Notes: generated by a model from the letters alone, not told the origin. A DNA stretch of 64,000 bases from Psychroflexus curvus (GCF_020164585.1 NZ_JAIQZF010000006.1:186001-250000), one strand, 5' to 3'; counted from the stretch's first letter, positions 43,343-52,715 are shown. Program-made: numbers and translations.

Positions 43343-44107
43343 CTATTTTGACTTTTTTATAATTTCTTCAGCCAGGCTTAAATAATTATTGGCCCCTTTA
43401 CTAGCCGCATCATATTTAATGATGCTTTCACCATAACTAGGAGCTTCGCTTAGACGTACATTTCGCTGTATAATTGTTTCGAAAACCATGTCATTGAAGT
43501 GTTTTTTAACCTCTTCAACTACTTGGTTAGACAAACGCAATCTGGAGTCATACATGGTAAGCAATAAGCCTTCTATACTGAGTTGTTGATTGTGTATTTT
43601 TTGTACGCTTTTAATCGTGTTTAGTAACTTTCCGAGTCCTTCTAGTGCAAAATATTCACATTGAATTGGTATTAATACAGAGTCTGATGCGGTCAGTGCA
43701 TTTAACGTAAGTAAGCCTAAAGATGGGGCACAATCGATGAGAATATAATCGAAGTTCGATTTTATTGGCATTAAAGCCTCTTTCAACATATACTCGCGTC
43801 GCTCCACATCAACCAGCTCAAGTTCAATAGCGACTAAATCTATATGAGAAGGGATAAGTTCGAGATTAGGAGAATCAGTTTCAATGATGGCATCTTCAGC
43901 ATTTTTGGTATGCTCCAGAAGTTGATAGGTGCCGATTTCTACGGACTCTATGTCGATACCCAAACCTGACGTTGCATTGGCTTGAGGATCTGCATCAATT
44001 AATAAGACTTTTTTTTCTAAAACACCTAAGGCTGCGGCAAGGTTTACTGCAGTTGTTGTTTTACCAACTCCACCTTTTTGGTTTGCAATCGAAATTATTT
44101 TACCCAT
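43343..44107 (-). CDS. parA: Chromosome partitioning ATPase ParA/Soj
   Basis: 254 residues. Deviant Walker A KGGVGKTTT (about 10-18) with the signature Lys, DADPQANATSGLG, IDCAPSLGLLTLNAL (Walker B) and SEAPSYGESIIKYD. ParA forms the ATP-dependent gradient that moves ParB-parS. It is the first gene of the parA-parB-DUF5683-dapB-lepB-wbqC run. A TAATTTTA (-7 with one mismatch) with TTG 18 bases upstream lies about 30 bp before the ATG. Confidence 0.97.
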   Translation of the reverse strand: MGKIISIANQKGGVGKTTTAVNLAAALGVLEKKVLLIDADPQANATSGLGIDIESVEIGTYQLLEHTKNAEDAIIETDSPNLELIPSHIDLVAIELELVDVERREYMLKEALMPIKSNFDYILIDCAPSLGLLTLNALTASDSVLIPIQCEYFALEGLGKLLNTIKSVQKIHNQQLSIEGLLLTMYDSRLRLSNQVVEEVKKHFNDMVFETIIQRNVRLSEAPSYGESIIKYDAASKGANNYLSLAEEIIKKSK

Positions 44108-44194
44108 TAAATGTCTGAATTATTAGATGTAAAATTACAATTATTTATGGCATACCAATATGCATAAATTAGTTAAGAGATTAAAACTATAAAA

Positions 44195-45076
44195 TTAATT
44201 TTTTTTCTGAGCGCGAATCATTTGTTCCAGCTGATCCCACATCTCTGGTGTTACGGCCTCAAGAAGATTAAATTGCCCGGCACCTTTCAGCCATTCACCA
44301 CCATCTATGGTAATCACTTCGCCATTGAGGTAGTGCGCAAAATCAGAGACCAGATAAGCGGCTAAATTTGCTAATTCCTGATGATCGCCGACGCGTTTAA
44401 GCGGTACTTTTTTGGCTAGATCAAATTTTTCTTTGAGTTCTCCAGGCAGCAATCTGTCCCAAGCGCCTTTGGTTGGGAATGGCCCCGGAGCAATGGCATT
44501 AAAACGAATGCCATACTTGGCCCATTCTACAGCAAGTGATCTTGTCATGGCTAGAACTCCAGCTTTTGCAGTAGCACTAGGCACAACAAATGCTGAGCCA
44601 GTCCAGGCATAAGTGGTGACTATATTAAGAACGGTTTTATTGGTTTGTTTTTTGTCAATCCAGTGTTTTCCTAAAGCTAAAGTACAATTCTTAGAGCCTT
44701 TCAAAACGATATCAATAATGGTATCAAAAGCATTGGCAGATAATCTTTCGGTTGGAGAAATGAAGTTTCCTGCAGCGTTGTTTAAGAGTACATCCACTTC
44801 ACCAAAAACTTCATGGGCCTTTTCAATCATGTGTTCTACTTCTTCATAATGCCTCACATCACATTGAACAGGTAAACATTTCCCTCCGGTTTCCTCTTCA
44901 AGAGCAGAAGCCGTTGTTTTCAGTTTTTCTAGATTTCTGCTGGTAATGACTACGTTAGCTCCAAGTTCTAAAAAGTAGCTGGTCATTGATTTTCCTAAAC
45001 CACTTCCACCTCCAGTAACAATTATGGTCTTGCCTGATAAGGCGTCATCGCGTAACATTTTCTTTTTAAAATCCAT
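44195..45076 (-). CDS. Short-chain dehydrogenase, 2,4-dienoyl-CoA reductase (DECR)-like
   Basis: 293 residues from ATG 45076; an upstream in-frame TTG at 45094 is less likely. The SDR cofactor motif TGGGSGLGKSM is followed by NNAAGNF. Instead of the classical S-Y-K order, the active region TTYAWTGSAFVVPSATAKAG matches the mitochondrial DECR1 pattern (Tyr, Ser-x3-Lys), and EWAKYGIRFNAIAPGPF and KGAWDRL also follow DECR1. It would reduce 2,4-dienoyl-CoA during unsaturated fatty-acid beta-oxidation. It is the last gene of the purB-menA-SDR series (gap 62 bases). Confidence 0.88.
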   Translation of the reverse strand: MDFKKKMLRDDALSGKTIIVTGGGSGLGKSMTSYFLELGANVVITSRNLEKLKTTASALEEETGGKCLPVQCDVRHYEEVEHMIEKAHEVFGEVDVLLNNAAGNFISPTERLSANAFDTIIDIVLKGSKNCTLALGKHWIDKKQTNKTVLNIVTTYAWTGSAFVVPSATAKAGVLAMTRSLAVEWAKYGIRFNAIAPGPFPTKGAWDRLLPGELKEKFDLAKKVPLKRVGDHQELANLAAYLVSDFAHYLNGEVITIDGGEWLKGAGQFNLLEAVTPEMWDQLEQMIRAQKKN

Positions 45077-45138
45077 CAGATATTTTTTTCTCAATTTACA
45101 AATTAATGTTTCAAAATCAAGTTTTCTCTCTAGTCAAT

Positions 45139-46056
45139 TCAATAATTGATAAACAATAAAATCAAAAAGAACGAAATGGAGAGAGCAAATGTGCTTAGGG
45201 CTACTTTTTTAAGTTCGGGGTCTAAGACTTTTGGATTCTTATATTGAGTGATTTTTTTTAAGTGAATGGCTAAGGGGACAAAAGCTAAAAGCGGGACTAA
45301 AAGCCAAAAGGGTTCACTGTTGAGATGCATTGTTAGAAAAATCAGAAGACTCAAAAAAGCACTAAGAATAAGACTAGAATGGTAGACTTTAGCAAATCGC
45401 TTTCCGAAGATGACCACCAGGGTTTTTTTATTAGCATTTTTATCGCTTTTCTCATCTCTCATATTATTCAAGTTGAGAACAGCACTGCTGAGTAAACCAA
45501 TACTCATCGCTGGTAATAGAAGCCATAAATCAATCTGTTTGGTCATTAAAAAATTAACTCCCAAAACACTAACAAGACCAAAAAAGATAAAGACAAATAA
45601 GTCGCCGAGACCTCTATAGCCATAAGCAGAATTACCTACCGTATATTTAATAGCAGCTATAATTGCTGAAGCTCCCAGAACCATAAATACTACACTCAGT
45701 ATAAAATTATCTTTTCCAAAACTCACATAGATAAGCGCAAGCGCTAAAAAAGCTGTTACCACAGAAGTCAGGATGATCCCTTTTTTCATTTGCTTATCAG
45801 TAATTACACCGCTTTGCAAAGCCCTCATAGGACCAATTCTTTCCTCGTTGTCAGTTCCTTTGACGCCATCACCATAATCGTTAGCAAAATTGGATAGAAT
45901 CTGCAATCCTAAAGTGGTAGCCATTGCCAGCCAGAATATTGTAGAATCAAATTCGCCTGAAGGAAAAGCCAGGGCAGAGCCTACCAGAATTCCAGATAAG
46001 GAAAGCGGTAAAGTGCGTAAGCGCGCTGCAGAAATCCAGGCTGCGGTTTTACTCAT
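45139..46056 (-). CDS. menA: 1,4-dihydroxy-2-naphthoate polyprenyltransferase
   Basis: 305 residues, UbiA superfamily with 8-9 TM helices. The prenyl-diphosphate-binding motif NFANDYGDGVKGTDNEERIGPMRA (Asp-rich, about 56-80) and the second NLNNMRDEKSDKNANKKTL are the MenA type. It prenylates DHNA to demethylmenaquinone at the membrane. It starts 4 bases after purB. Menaquinone fits an aerobic flavobacterium. Confidence 0.95.
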   Translation of the reverse strand: MSKTAAWISAARLRTLPLSLSGILVGSALAFPSGEFDSTIFWLAMATTLGLQILSNFANDYGDGVKGTDNEERIGPMRALQSGVITDKQMKKGIILTSVVTAFLALALIYVSFGKDNFILSVVFMVLGASAIIAAIKYTVGNSAYGYRGLGDLFVFIFFGLVSVLGVNFLMTKQIDLWLLLPAMSIGLLSSAVLNLNNMRDEKSDKNANKKTLVVIFGKRFAKVYHSSLILSAFLSLLIFLTMHLNSEPFWLLVPLLAFVPLAIHLKKITQYKNPKVLDPELKKVALSTFALSISFFLILLFINY

Positions 46057-46060
46057 AATC

Positions 46061-47398
46061 TTAAATTCCTGTATAATTGGAGGGGGTTATGGCTCTTAGT
46101 TCAGCTTTTACAGAATCAGAGACTTCCAGCGAATCTATAAATGTAGAAATACTTTCTTCATCTATTTTTGAATTGGTTCTCGTCAAGCCTTTTAAAGCTT
46201 CGTAAGGATTTTCAAAGTTTTCACGCCTCAATATAGTCTGGATAGCTTCTGCGACTACAGCCCAGTTGTCATTGAGGTCTCTTTGAATTTTATCTGCGTT
46301 TAAAACCAATTTGTCTAAGCCTTTTGCTGTAGATTGTAAAGCAATCAGCATATGCCCCATGGGCACACCAATGTTTCTCAATACTGTGCTGTCGGTTAAG
46401 TCCCTTTGCAAACGACTTATTGGTAATTTTGCTGAAAGATGCTCGAGTAAAGCATTAGCAATACCAAGATTGCCTTCAGAATTTTCAAAATCTATGGGAT
46501 TGACTTTATGCGGCATCGCCGAAGAGCCAACTTCTCCTTTTTTGATTTTCTGCTTGAAATAATCCATAGATACATAACTCCAGATGTCTTTATCAAAATC
46601 AAGCAAAATCGTATTAATTCGTTTCATGGCATCAAAAATGGAAGCCATATTATCGTAATGTTCAACCTGAGTCGTAGGGAAGGAGTGCTTCAATTTTAAT
46701 CGGTTTTCCACAAACTCTTTTCCAAAGGCTTTCCAGTCGATGTCTGGATAAGCTACTTTATGGGCGTTGAAATTTCCTGTAGCGCCACCAAATTTGGCAG
46801 AGGAAGGAACAGCAATTAACTGACTCAATTGTTCTTGCAACCTTACTACAAAAACGTCGAATTCCTTACCCAATCGGGTAGGGGAAGCAGGCTGTCCGTG
46901 TGTTCTGGCCAGCATAGGGACTGCAGCCCATTCTTCAGCTTTAGCTTTTATCCTGCTGATAATTTGCTCCAGTTCCGGGATATAAACCTCATGAATGGCA
47001 TCAAGTAAACTTAGCGGCACAGCCGTATTGTTGATGTCCTGAGAAGTCAATCCAAAATGAATGAATTCTTTAGAGGTTTTTAAATTCAAATGGTCCATTC
47101 GCTCTTTGATAAAGTACTCCACAGCTTTCACATCATGGTTAGTAACTTTTTCAATCGATTTGATGTGTTCAGCGTCTTCAAGACTAAAATCCAAATAAAT
47201 AGAGCGCAAACTTGGATATAGAGAATTATCCACATCTTTCAGTTGAGGAAGTGGTAATTCGCACAAAGCAATAAAATATTCAATTTCTACACGTACTCTG
47301 TATCTGATCAAGGCATGTTCGCTAAAAAAGCGACTCAGTGATTTCGTTTTGGAAGCGTAGCGTCCATCTATAGGGGAAATAGCATCAAGAGAATTCAT
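46061..47398 (-). CDS. purB: Adenylosuccinate lyase
   Basis: 445 residues. N-terminal SLDAISPIDGRYASKT, THNDVKA-type HDVKAVEYFI, FGLTSQDINNTAVPL, RTHGQPASPTRLG and the fumarase-superfamily signature GEVGSSAMPHKVNPIDFENSEGN. It releases fumarate from SAICAR and adenylosuccinate in purine synthesis. An exact -7 box lies 24-31 bases upstream. First gene of a purB-menA(-SDR) minus-strand group. Confidence 0.97.
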   Translation of the reverse strand: MNSLDAISPIDGRYASKTKSLSRFFSEHALIRYRVRVEIEYFIALCELPLPQLKDVDNSLYPSLRSIYLDFSLEDAEHIKSIEKVTNHDVKAVEYFIKERMDHLNLKTSKEFIHFGLTSQDINNTAVPLSLLDAIHEVYIPELEQIISRIKAKAEEWAAVPMLARTHGQPASPTRLGKEFDVFVVRLQEQLSQLIAVPSSAKFGGATGNFNAHKVAYPDIDWKAFGKEFVENRLKLKHSFPTTQVEHYDNMASIFDAMKRINTILLDFDKDIWSYVSMDYFKQKIKKGEVGSSAMPHKVNPIDFENSEGNLGIANALLEHLSAKLPISRLQRDLTDSTVLRNIGVPMGHMLIALQSTAKGLDKLVLNADKIQRDLNDNWAVVAEAIQTILRRENFENPYEALKGLTRTNSKIDEESISTFIDSLEVSDSVKAELRAITPSNYTGI

Positions 47399-47421
47399 GA
47401 ATTCAAATTTAATTTTGCCAG

Positions 47422-47429
47422 CAAATATA
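47422..47429 (-). promoter_or_regulatory. -7 box of purB
   Basis: TATATTTG on the minus strand, an exact TAnnTTTG, 24 bases before the ATG; a TTTTG lies 24 bases further upstream, slightly beyond normal -33 spacing. Confidence 0.55.
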
Positions 47430-47468
47430 AGCTTTCAAGACCACATTCTTGAGCAAAACGTGTTTACT

Positions 47469-48146
47469 TCAGTCAAGAAGTTTGTTCACTACTTTCTTAA
47501 CGCCAGTTGTGGCATTTTCAGCAAACACATGAATGTGCTTTGAAGGATGTATGGAAGGGCTGGGATCAATAAAATAAATAGGGGTAAGTTCAGGAGCAAA
47601 ATCGATAAGTCCTGCTGCAGGATAGACTTGCATGGACGTGCCAACTATAATGATAATATCAGTTTGCTGCAAAATATGAATAGCCTTATCCATCATTGGA
47701 ACAGCTTCGCCAAACCAAACCACATGCGGTCTTAACTGATGGTTTTCCTTATTGACATCGCCTAATTTTAAGTCATCTGTCCAATCATAAATGAGGGTTT
47801 CATCGTTCACGCTTCTTGCTTTCATGAGTTCACCATGGAGATGGATGACTTTGGAACTGCCTGCCCGCTCATGCAAATCATCTACGTTCTGTGTAATGAT
47901 GTTGACATCATATTGTGTTTCCAGATCAACCAAAGCTTTATGTGCGGCGTTTGGAAAGACAGTTTTTAACTGTTGCCGTCTTTTATTGTAAAACTCTAAA
48001 ACCAATTTTGGATTTTGTTCAAATCCCTGGGGAGTAGCGACCTGCATTACATCATGACCTTCCCAAAGTCCATCGTGGTCTCTGAAAGTTTTTACACCAC
48101 TTTCTGCGCTTATGCCTGCTCCAGTAAGTATGCTGATGTGTTTCAA
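47469..48146 (-). CDS. NAD-dependent deacylase (sirtuin, CobB/SIRT5-like) without zinc-binding cysteines
   Basis: 225 residues from TTG 48146. An in-frame start at 48185 would overlap the upstream gene and add 13 residues before the conserved beginning KHISILTGAGISAESG. Sirtuin markers: GAGISAESG, FRDHDGLW, TQNVDDLHERAG with catalytic His in VIHLHGE, VWFGEAVP, GTSMQVYPAA. Tyr and Arg in LEFYNKRR match the class III (desuccinylase-type) pocket. The zinc-ribbon cysteines are missing; the whole protein has none. It lies 5 bases after the carboxypeptidase-regulatory-domain gene. Confidence 0.92.
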   Translation of the reverse strand: MKHISILTGAGISAESGVKTFRDHDGLWEGHDVMQVATPQGFEQNPKLVLEFYNKRRQQLKTVFPNAAHKALVDLETQYDVNIITQNVDDLHERAGSSKVIHLHGELMKARSVNDETLIYDWTDDLKLGDVNKENHQLRPHVVWFGEAVPMMDKAIHILQQTDIIIIVGTSMQVYPAAGLIDFAPELTPIYFIDPSPSIHPSKHIHVFAENATTGVKKVVNKLLD

Positions 48147-48151
48147 ATTGC

Positions 48152-48922
48152 TTATCTGTTTATAGCTCGGTATTCTTCGTAACAACTGCTTATAGCATCA
48201 AGCACCTGTAAGTCGTTAGCTGAAGTGATAAAGTCTCTGGAATAATTACATTTATCCAAAACCTGATCGATATCGTCTTTGCTAATTTGAAGTACTGCTG
48301 AAAGTGTTTCTCGGTCGAATTTATCCTGAAGTATTTCCTGAATACTTTCGTTCATCTTCATCTTGCGCAAGCGTCGCATCTGTTTATCCTTTCTGCTAAA
48401 GGTTTTATATAACAGATCAGCAGGGTTGGAAATAGATTGTAAAACTTTAGAAATAGAGCTACTTTGGTAATTTCCGCCTTCGTATGCGTAGTCTAAACCG
48501 GAGATGCTATACCTGTAATTATCGTAAATAGGGATGTTTTTGGCGTCAATTTCTAAATAACCGGTGAGTTGTACCTCTTGTAATTTGACTTCTTCCAAAG
48601 CAATAGCAGATTCTGTCATTTTGATCTTGACATCACCAAATTTAACCCAGTCATCAGTAATCTTGACCTGTATGGATCTAAAGCCTAAATAGGAGAGGTA
48701 TAATGTATCATTTATTCTTGCTTTAATTTGAAATGCACCTTCTTCATTTGTTGTAGAACCTCTTACTGTATTGATATTTACAATGTTGACGTTTTCTAAA
48801 GGTTTGTCGTTGGCAGCATTCATCACAGTTCCTGAGATGATTTCCAATTCTTGATCCTGACTCCAGCCTATAAGTGAAGTTAGAAAAAGGGAAATAAATA
48901 AAAATAAAGGTTTGATATCCAT
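48152..48922 (-). CDS. Carboxypeptidase-like regulatory domain protein
   Basis: 256 residues from ATG 48922; a start at 48940 would fall inside the helicase terminator and is rejected. The signal peptide (1 to about 20, SLIGWSQ) precedes a CarboxypepD_reg-like beta-sandwich (about 27-100): ISGTVMNAANDKPLENVNIVNINTVRGSTTNEEGAF, LYLSYLGFRSI. The rest is helical with no family I recognise. The domain is shared with SusC N-termini, but no TonB plug follows. Probably an exported structural or adaptor protein; function unknown. Confidence 0.82.
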   Translation of the reverse strand: MDIKPLFLFISLFLTSLIGWSQDQELEIISGTVMNAANDKPLENVNIVNINTVRGSTTNEEGAFQIKARINDTLYLSYLGFRSIQVKITDDWVKFGDVKIKMTESAIALEEVKLQEVQLTGYLEIDAKNIPIYDNYRYSISGLDYAYEGGNYQSSSISKVLQSISNPADLLYKTFSRKDKQMRRLRKMKMNESIQEILQDKFDRETLSAVLQISKDDIDQVLDKCNYSRDFITSANDLQVLDAISSCYEEYRAINR

Positions 48923-48934
48923 AAAAATAAAAAT

Positions 48935-48971
48935 AGTCATTTCGATGTAATTTGCTTACACCAAAATGACT
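48935..48971 (-). terminator. Terminator of the DEAD-box helicase gene
   Basis: On the minus strand AGTCATTTTGGTG pairs with CATCGAAATGACT over an 11-base loop (13 bp with two G-U pairs), followed by a T-rich run ATTTTTATTTTT. It begins about 15 bases after the helicase stop. Confidence 0.8.
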
Positions 48972-48985
48972 TTTTATAACTTGAT

Positions 48986-50746
48986 TTAGCTTTTCTTTCT
49001 TCTTCTTTCAAAAGAGCTTTTTACATTGGACCCTCCTGATTTTTTTCCTTTAAAATCTGAAGATTTATTTTTATCAAAGCGCTTTCTCGGTTTGCGATCT
49101 CCGCGGTCACGACCTCCGCCGCCACCTTTTCTACCGCCACCACTTTTTTGGTCTTTTGTGATTTCAACGTTCACGTGTCTGCCTTTCAGCATAAATGAGT
49201 CGAAGGTACTTTGTACTTTTTCAACATCATCGGTAGCCACATTAAAGAAAGAGAATGTGTTTTTCACGTCTACTTTAGCAACACCATCACGGTCTAGGTT
49301 TAGCTGTTCTTTAAGGAAATCTTTCATAGACATCCAGTTGAAACCGTCTTTCTCACCAATATTGATGAAGAAACGCGTCTCATCACCATAATCTTTACCA
49401 GAAGAATATGCTTCATCTGCAGAATGCTGAGTGATTTTAGGAGCATTTTTATAGTAATTGTGAAATCTTGTAAATTCTACAGAGAAGAATTTTTTGATGA
49501 TTTCTTCTTTGCTCAGGTCTTCAAACTGGGCTTCTAAATCCGGGATAAATGAATCTATCTCAGGATTGATGGTTGTGCTCTTGATTTCATCGGCTAGGTG
49601 AAATAACTGACGTTTACAAATTTCATCACCAGAAGGCAATTCTTCCTGAGTGAATTTCTGACCGATTATTTTTTCAACCTGACGAATTTTTCTAACCTCA
49701 CTTTTAGTCACAATAACCAAAGATTTACCTTCTTTTCCAGCACGACCCGTTCTTCCACTACGGTGAGTGTAGGTTTCGATTTCGTCTGGGAGTTGGTAAT
49801 TGATCACATGAGTAATATCATCCACATCTATACCACGGGCAGCAACGTCTGTTGCCACAAGCATCTGAATTTGTTTCTTTCTGAAGCTATTCATCACCAT
49901 GTCTCTTTGAGCCTGGCTCAAATCTCCATGAAGGGCAGAGGCACTATAGCCGTCTTCAATAAGTTTTTCAGCTACTTTTTGAGTGTCTCTTTTGGTTCTG
50001 CAAAAAATCACTGCGTAGATGTCCGGATTGGCATCTACAACTCGCTTGACAGCACTGTAGCGGTCGCGACCACCTACGATAAAGTATTCGTGGCTTACAG
50101 ATTTAGTCGAAATATTTTTTTGACCAACTGTGATTTCTTTAGGTGTCTTCATGAATTTTTTAGCAATCATCGACACTTCTTTCGGCATCGTTGCACTAAA
50201 TAACCATGTGTTTTTCTGATCTGAAGAATGAGATAAAATCTCTTTAATGTCTTCAAAGAAACCCATATTCAACATCTCATCAGCTTCGTCAAGAATACAA
50301 ATGTTGATGTTTGAAATATCGATAATATTTCTCTGGATCATATCTTTCATACGTCCAGGAGTCGCTACAATAATTTGAGCTCCTCTCTTTATTTGCTTAG
50401 CCTGATCAGTAATACTTGCTCCACCATAAACTGCAACGGTGTTGAGATTTTGGTAGTATTTCGCATACTGTTTTAGCTCGTTGGTAATTTGCATACACAA
50501 CTCACGCGTTGGAGAAAGAATTAAACCCTGTGTTTTTTTGGAATTAAGGTCGATATTCTGAATTAATGGAAAACCAAATGCTGCGGTTTTTCCTGTACCT
50601 GTTTGGGCTAGCGCTACCATATCGGTAGGCTCTTCGATTAAGATAGGAATTGTTTGTTCCTGTACTTCACTCGGGGACTCAAAACCTAAATCTTGAATTG
50701 CTTTCAAAATTTCAGGGCTTAAGCCTAATGATTCAAATGTAGTCAT
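48986..50746 (-). CDS. DEAD-box ATP-dependent RNA helicase with DbpA-type RNA-binding domain
   Basis: 586 residues. Q-motif near 8-30, Walker A AQTGTGKT (47-54), PTREL (79-83), TPGR (129-132), DEAD (153-156), SAT (184-186), VATDVAARGIDVDDI (motif V) and HRSGRTGRAGKEG (motif VI). A DbpA-like RRM follows (about 470-545: RFFINIGEKDGFNWMSMKDFL), then a basic Gly/Arg/Lys-rich tail. Such helicases (CshA/DeaD/DbpA types) remodel rRNA and mRNA structure, often in cold. It has its own promoter and terminator. Confidence 0.95.
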   Translation of the reverse strand: MTTFESLGLSPEILKAIQDLGFESPSEVQEQTIPILIEEPTDMVALAQTGTGKTAAFGFPLIQNIDLNSKKTQGLILSPTRELCMQITNELKQYAKYYQNLNTVAVYGGASITDQAKQIKRGAQIIVATPGRMKDMIQRNIIDISNINICILDEADEMLNMGFFEDIKEILSHSSDQKNTWLFSATMPKEVSMIAKKFMKTPKEITVGQKNISTKSVSHEYFIVGGRDRYSAVKRVVDANPDIYAVIFCRTKRDTQKVAEKLIEDGYSASALHGDLSQAQRDMVMNSFRKKQIQMLVATDVAARGIDVDDITHVINYQLPDEIETYTHRSGRTGRAGKEGKSLVIVTKSEVRKIRQVEKIIGQKFTQEELPSGDEICKRQLFHLADEIKSTTINPEIDSFIPDLEAQFEDLSKEEIIKKFFSVEFTRFHNYYKNAPKITQHSADEAYSSGKDYGDETRFFINIGEKDGFNWMSMKDFLKEQLNLDRDGVAKVDVKNTFSFFNVATDDVEKVQSTFDSFMLKGRHVNVEITKDQKSGGGRKGGGGGRDRGDRKPRKRFDKNKSSDFKGKKSGGSNVKSSFERRRKKS

Positions 50747-50766
50747 AAGTAATTTAAAAATAGGTG

Positions 50767-50774
50767 CAAAGGTA
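50767..50774 (-). promoter_or_regulatory. -7 box of the DEAD-box helicase gene
   Basis: TACCTTTG, an exact match followed by CACC, 21 bases before the ATG. Confidence 0.6.
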
Positions 50775-50814
50775 AGTATTCCTAAACTGGTTATGAGTGG
50801 TATTTGTTATTATT

Positions 50815-51387
50815 TTAGGCTTTTAAGAATTCTATGAGTTGCTGGAAGGCTAAACCGCGATGACTTATCTTGTTTTTTTCCGAAGCTGGCATTTCTGCAA
50901 AGGTTTGCGAATAGCGTTTAGGCTTGAAAATGGGATCATAACCAAATCCACCCTTACCCGCAGGCTCTTTTGTAATCTCTCCTTCACAAAGTCCTGTAAA
51001 CACTTTTTCTTCGTCTCCATTTTTGAAGACAATAACAGTTTTAAAACGTGCCGACCTGTCTTCTTTACCCTTTAGTTCCTTTAATAATTTCTTTTTGTTA
51101 GCCTCATCGCTTTTATCCTGACCAGCATACCTCGCCGATTTAACACCTGGTTTTCCACCTAAAGCATTTACTTCAAGCCCTGTGTCGTCTGCAAAACAGG
51201 GTAAATCAAATAAGTCTGAAATCGTATCCGCTTTTATTTTTGCATTGGCTTCAATGGTTTCTCCATGTTCCACGATTTCTTTGTGATAGTCTAAATCGTT
51301 TAAAGATAGAATTTGTATATGCTCTGGAAGTAAAGCTTGAATTTCATTGACTTTATTGGGATTGTGAGTAGCGAATATCAGTTTCAT
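50815..51387 (-). CDS. rdgB: Non-canonical purine NTP pyrophosphatase (RdgB/HAM1)
   Basis: 190 residues. ITPase signatures: FATHNPNKVNEIQALL (N-terminal Lys/Glu), DDTGLEVNALGGKPGVKSARYAG, EGEITKEPAGKGGFGYDPIFKP, FAEM and KNKISHRGLAFQQL. It hydrolyses dITP/XTP to monophosphates to keep them out of DNA. It overlaps the DUF58 gene by 4 bases and is the last gene of the MoxR-centred operon. Confidence 0.97.
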   Translation of the reverse strand: MKLIFATHNPNKVNEIQALLPEHIQILSLNDLDYHKEIVEHGETIEANAKIKADTISDLFDLPCFADDTGLEVNALGGKPGVKSARYAGQDKSDEANKKKLLKELKGKEDRSARFKTVIVFKNGDEEKVFTGLCEGEITKEPAGKGGFGYDPIFKPKRYSQTFAEMPASEKNKISHRGLAFQQLIEFLKA

Positions 51388-52715
51388 AAGAGTCCTTTTG
51401 CTTTTATTTCTAAATATTTATTGATGGTATTGACCGATAAATCTTTTGGCTTGGTCAAAACGGTTTGTATGCCGTTTTTCTCCAGTTCTTTCACCATCAA
51501 CTGTTTGTTATAGATAAATTCCTGAGCGATGGTTTTTTCGTAAATTTCTGTCAGCCTTGTGGTTGACTTGCTGGCTAATTCTTCCAGTTCTGTGTTTTCA
51601 AAAAAGATAACCACCAAAAGATGAGATTTGGCCAAAGCTCTTAGGTAGGGGAGTTGTCTCTTCAAACTGGTGATGTGCTCGAAATTTGTGTACAGCATCA
51701 ATAAGCTACGCTGGGTAATTTTTCTTTTGCTGTGCGCATAAAGTCTGTTGAAATCAGACACCAGAAAGTTTGTATTGATGCCATATAAAGTTTCCATTAG
51801 CGTATTTAAATGTGTTTTCTTTGAATTGGCTGGTACAAAATTTTCAATCTTATCGGCAAAGGTCAACATACCGACCTTATCCTTTTTCTTTAAAGCAATA
51901 TTGCTGAAGGCTAAAGTCGCATTGATGGAATAATCTAGCAGGGATAATCCTTCAAAAGGCATTTTCATCACACGGCCTACATCTACGATATTATAAATAG
52001 GCTGAGATTTCTCATCCTGATATTGATTCACCATCAGGCTGTTGTGCTTAGCCGTTGCCTTCCAGTTGATGGTTCGGATATCATCGCCAGTTACATAATT
52101 TTTGATTTGCTCAAACTCCATGGTGTGCCCGATTCTCCTGATTTTCTTCATCCCATACTGGCTCATTTTTTGGTCGATGGATAAAAAATCTAAGGCCCGC
52201 ATTTGGATAAAAGATGGATAGACTTTTACTATGCCTTCATTTTCAAACCTGTAACGTCGTTTAACCAGTTTAGACCTGGTACTCACATAGCAATTGAGAT
52301 ATCCAAATTTGTATTCTCCACGTTTTACGGGGGTAAGCGTGTAATTATAAGCTCGTTTGGAGTTTCCTGTTAAGGACAAGATTTTCAAAAAATCTCTTTT
52401 CTGAAATTGCTCTGGGATTTCATCTATGACTTCCAGATGAATGGGAAAATTGTATTTATTTCCAAAATGAAGTTCAACACTATTGGCATCGCTGTTTGAA
52501 AATTTTTCAGGTAGAATTCTATCGGCTGAAAACTTTTTTGCCTTGAATAATCTAAAAGTGTCAATTACTAGTAATCCAATAAAAATAATTAGTAAACCAG
52601 TGCTGATGACATAGAGGCTTTTAAACCAAAAAGAAAGCAAAAACAGACCTGATAGGCTATACAAAACCGTATAAACCCGTCTACTAAAATAAAGAGATGA
52701 AATGAATTGACGCAC
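51384..52715 (-). CDS. DUF58 family protein
   Basis: 443 residues. Two N-terminal TM segments (about 16-50) precede a beta-rich region and the DUF58 core: GDDIRTINWKATAKHNSLMVNQYQDE (about 212-238) followed by YNIVDVGR, the degenerate MIDAS-like vWA fold (about 235-430). DUF58 proteins almost always pair with MoxR AAA+ ATPases and may be their substrates or adaptors. Overlaps moxR by 1 base and rdgB by 4. Located at the inner membrane. Function in this species unknown. Confidence 0.92.
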   Translation of the reverse strand: MRQFISSLYFSRRVYTVLYSLSGLFLLSFWFKSLYVISTGLLIIFIGLLVIDTFRLFKAKKFSADRILPEKFSNSDANSVELHFGNKYNFPIHLEVIDEIPEQFQKRDFLKILSLTGNSKRAYNYTLTPVKRGEYKFGYLNCYVSTRSKLVKRRYRFENEGIVKVYPSFIQMRALDFLSIDQKMSQYGMKKIRRIGHTMEFEQIKNYVTGDDIRTINWKATAKHNSLMVNQYQDEKSQPIYNIVDVGRVMKMPFEGLSLLDYSINATLAFSNIALKKKDKVGMLTFADKIENFVPANSKKTHLNTLMETLYGINTNFLVSDFNRLYAHSKRKITQRSLLMLYTNFEHITSLKRQLPYLRALAKSHLLVVIFFENTELEELASKSTTRLTEIYEKTIAQEFIYNKQLMVKELEKNGIQTVLTKPKDLSVNTINKYLEIKAKGLL

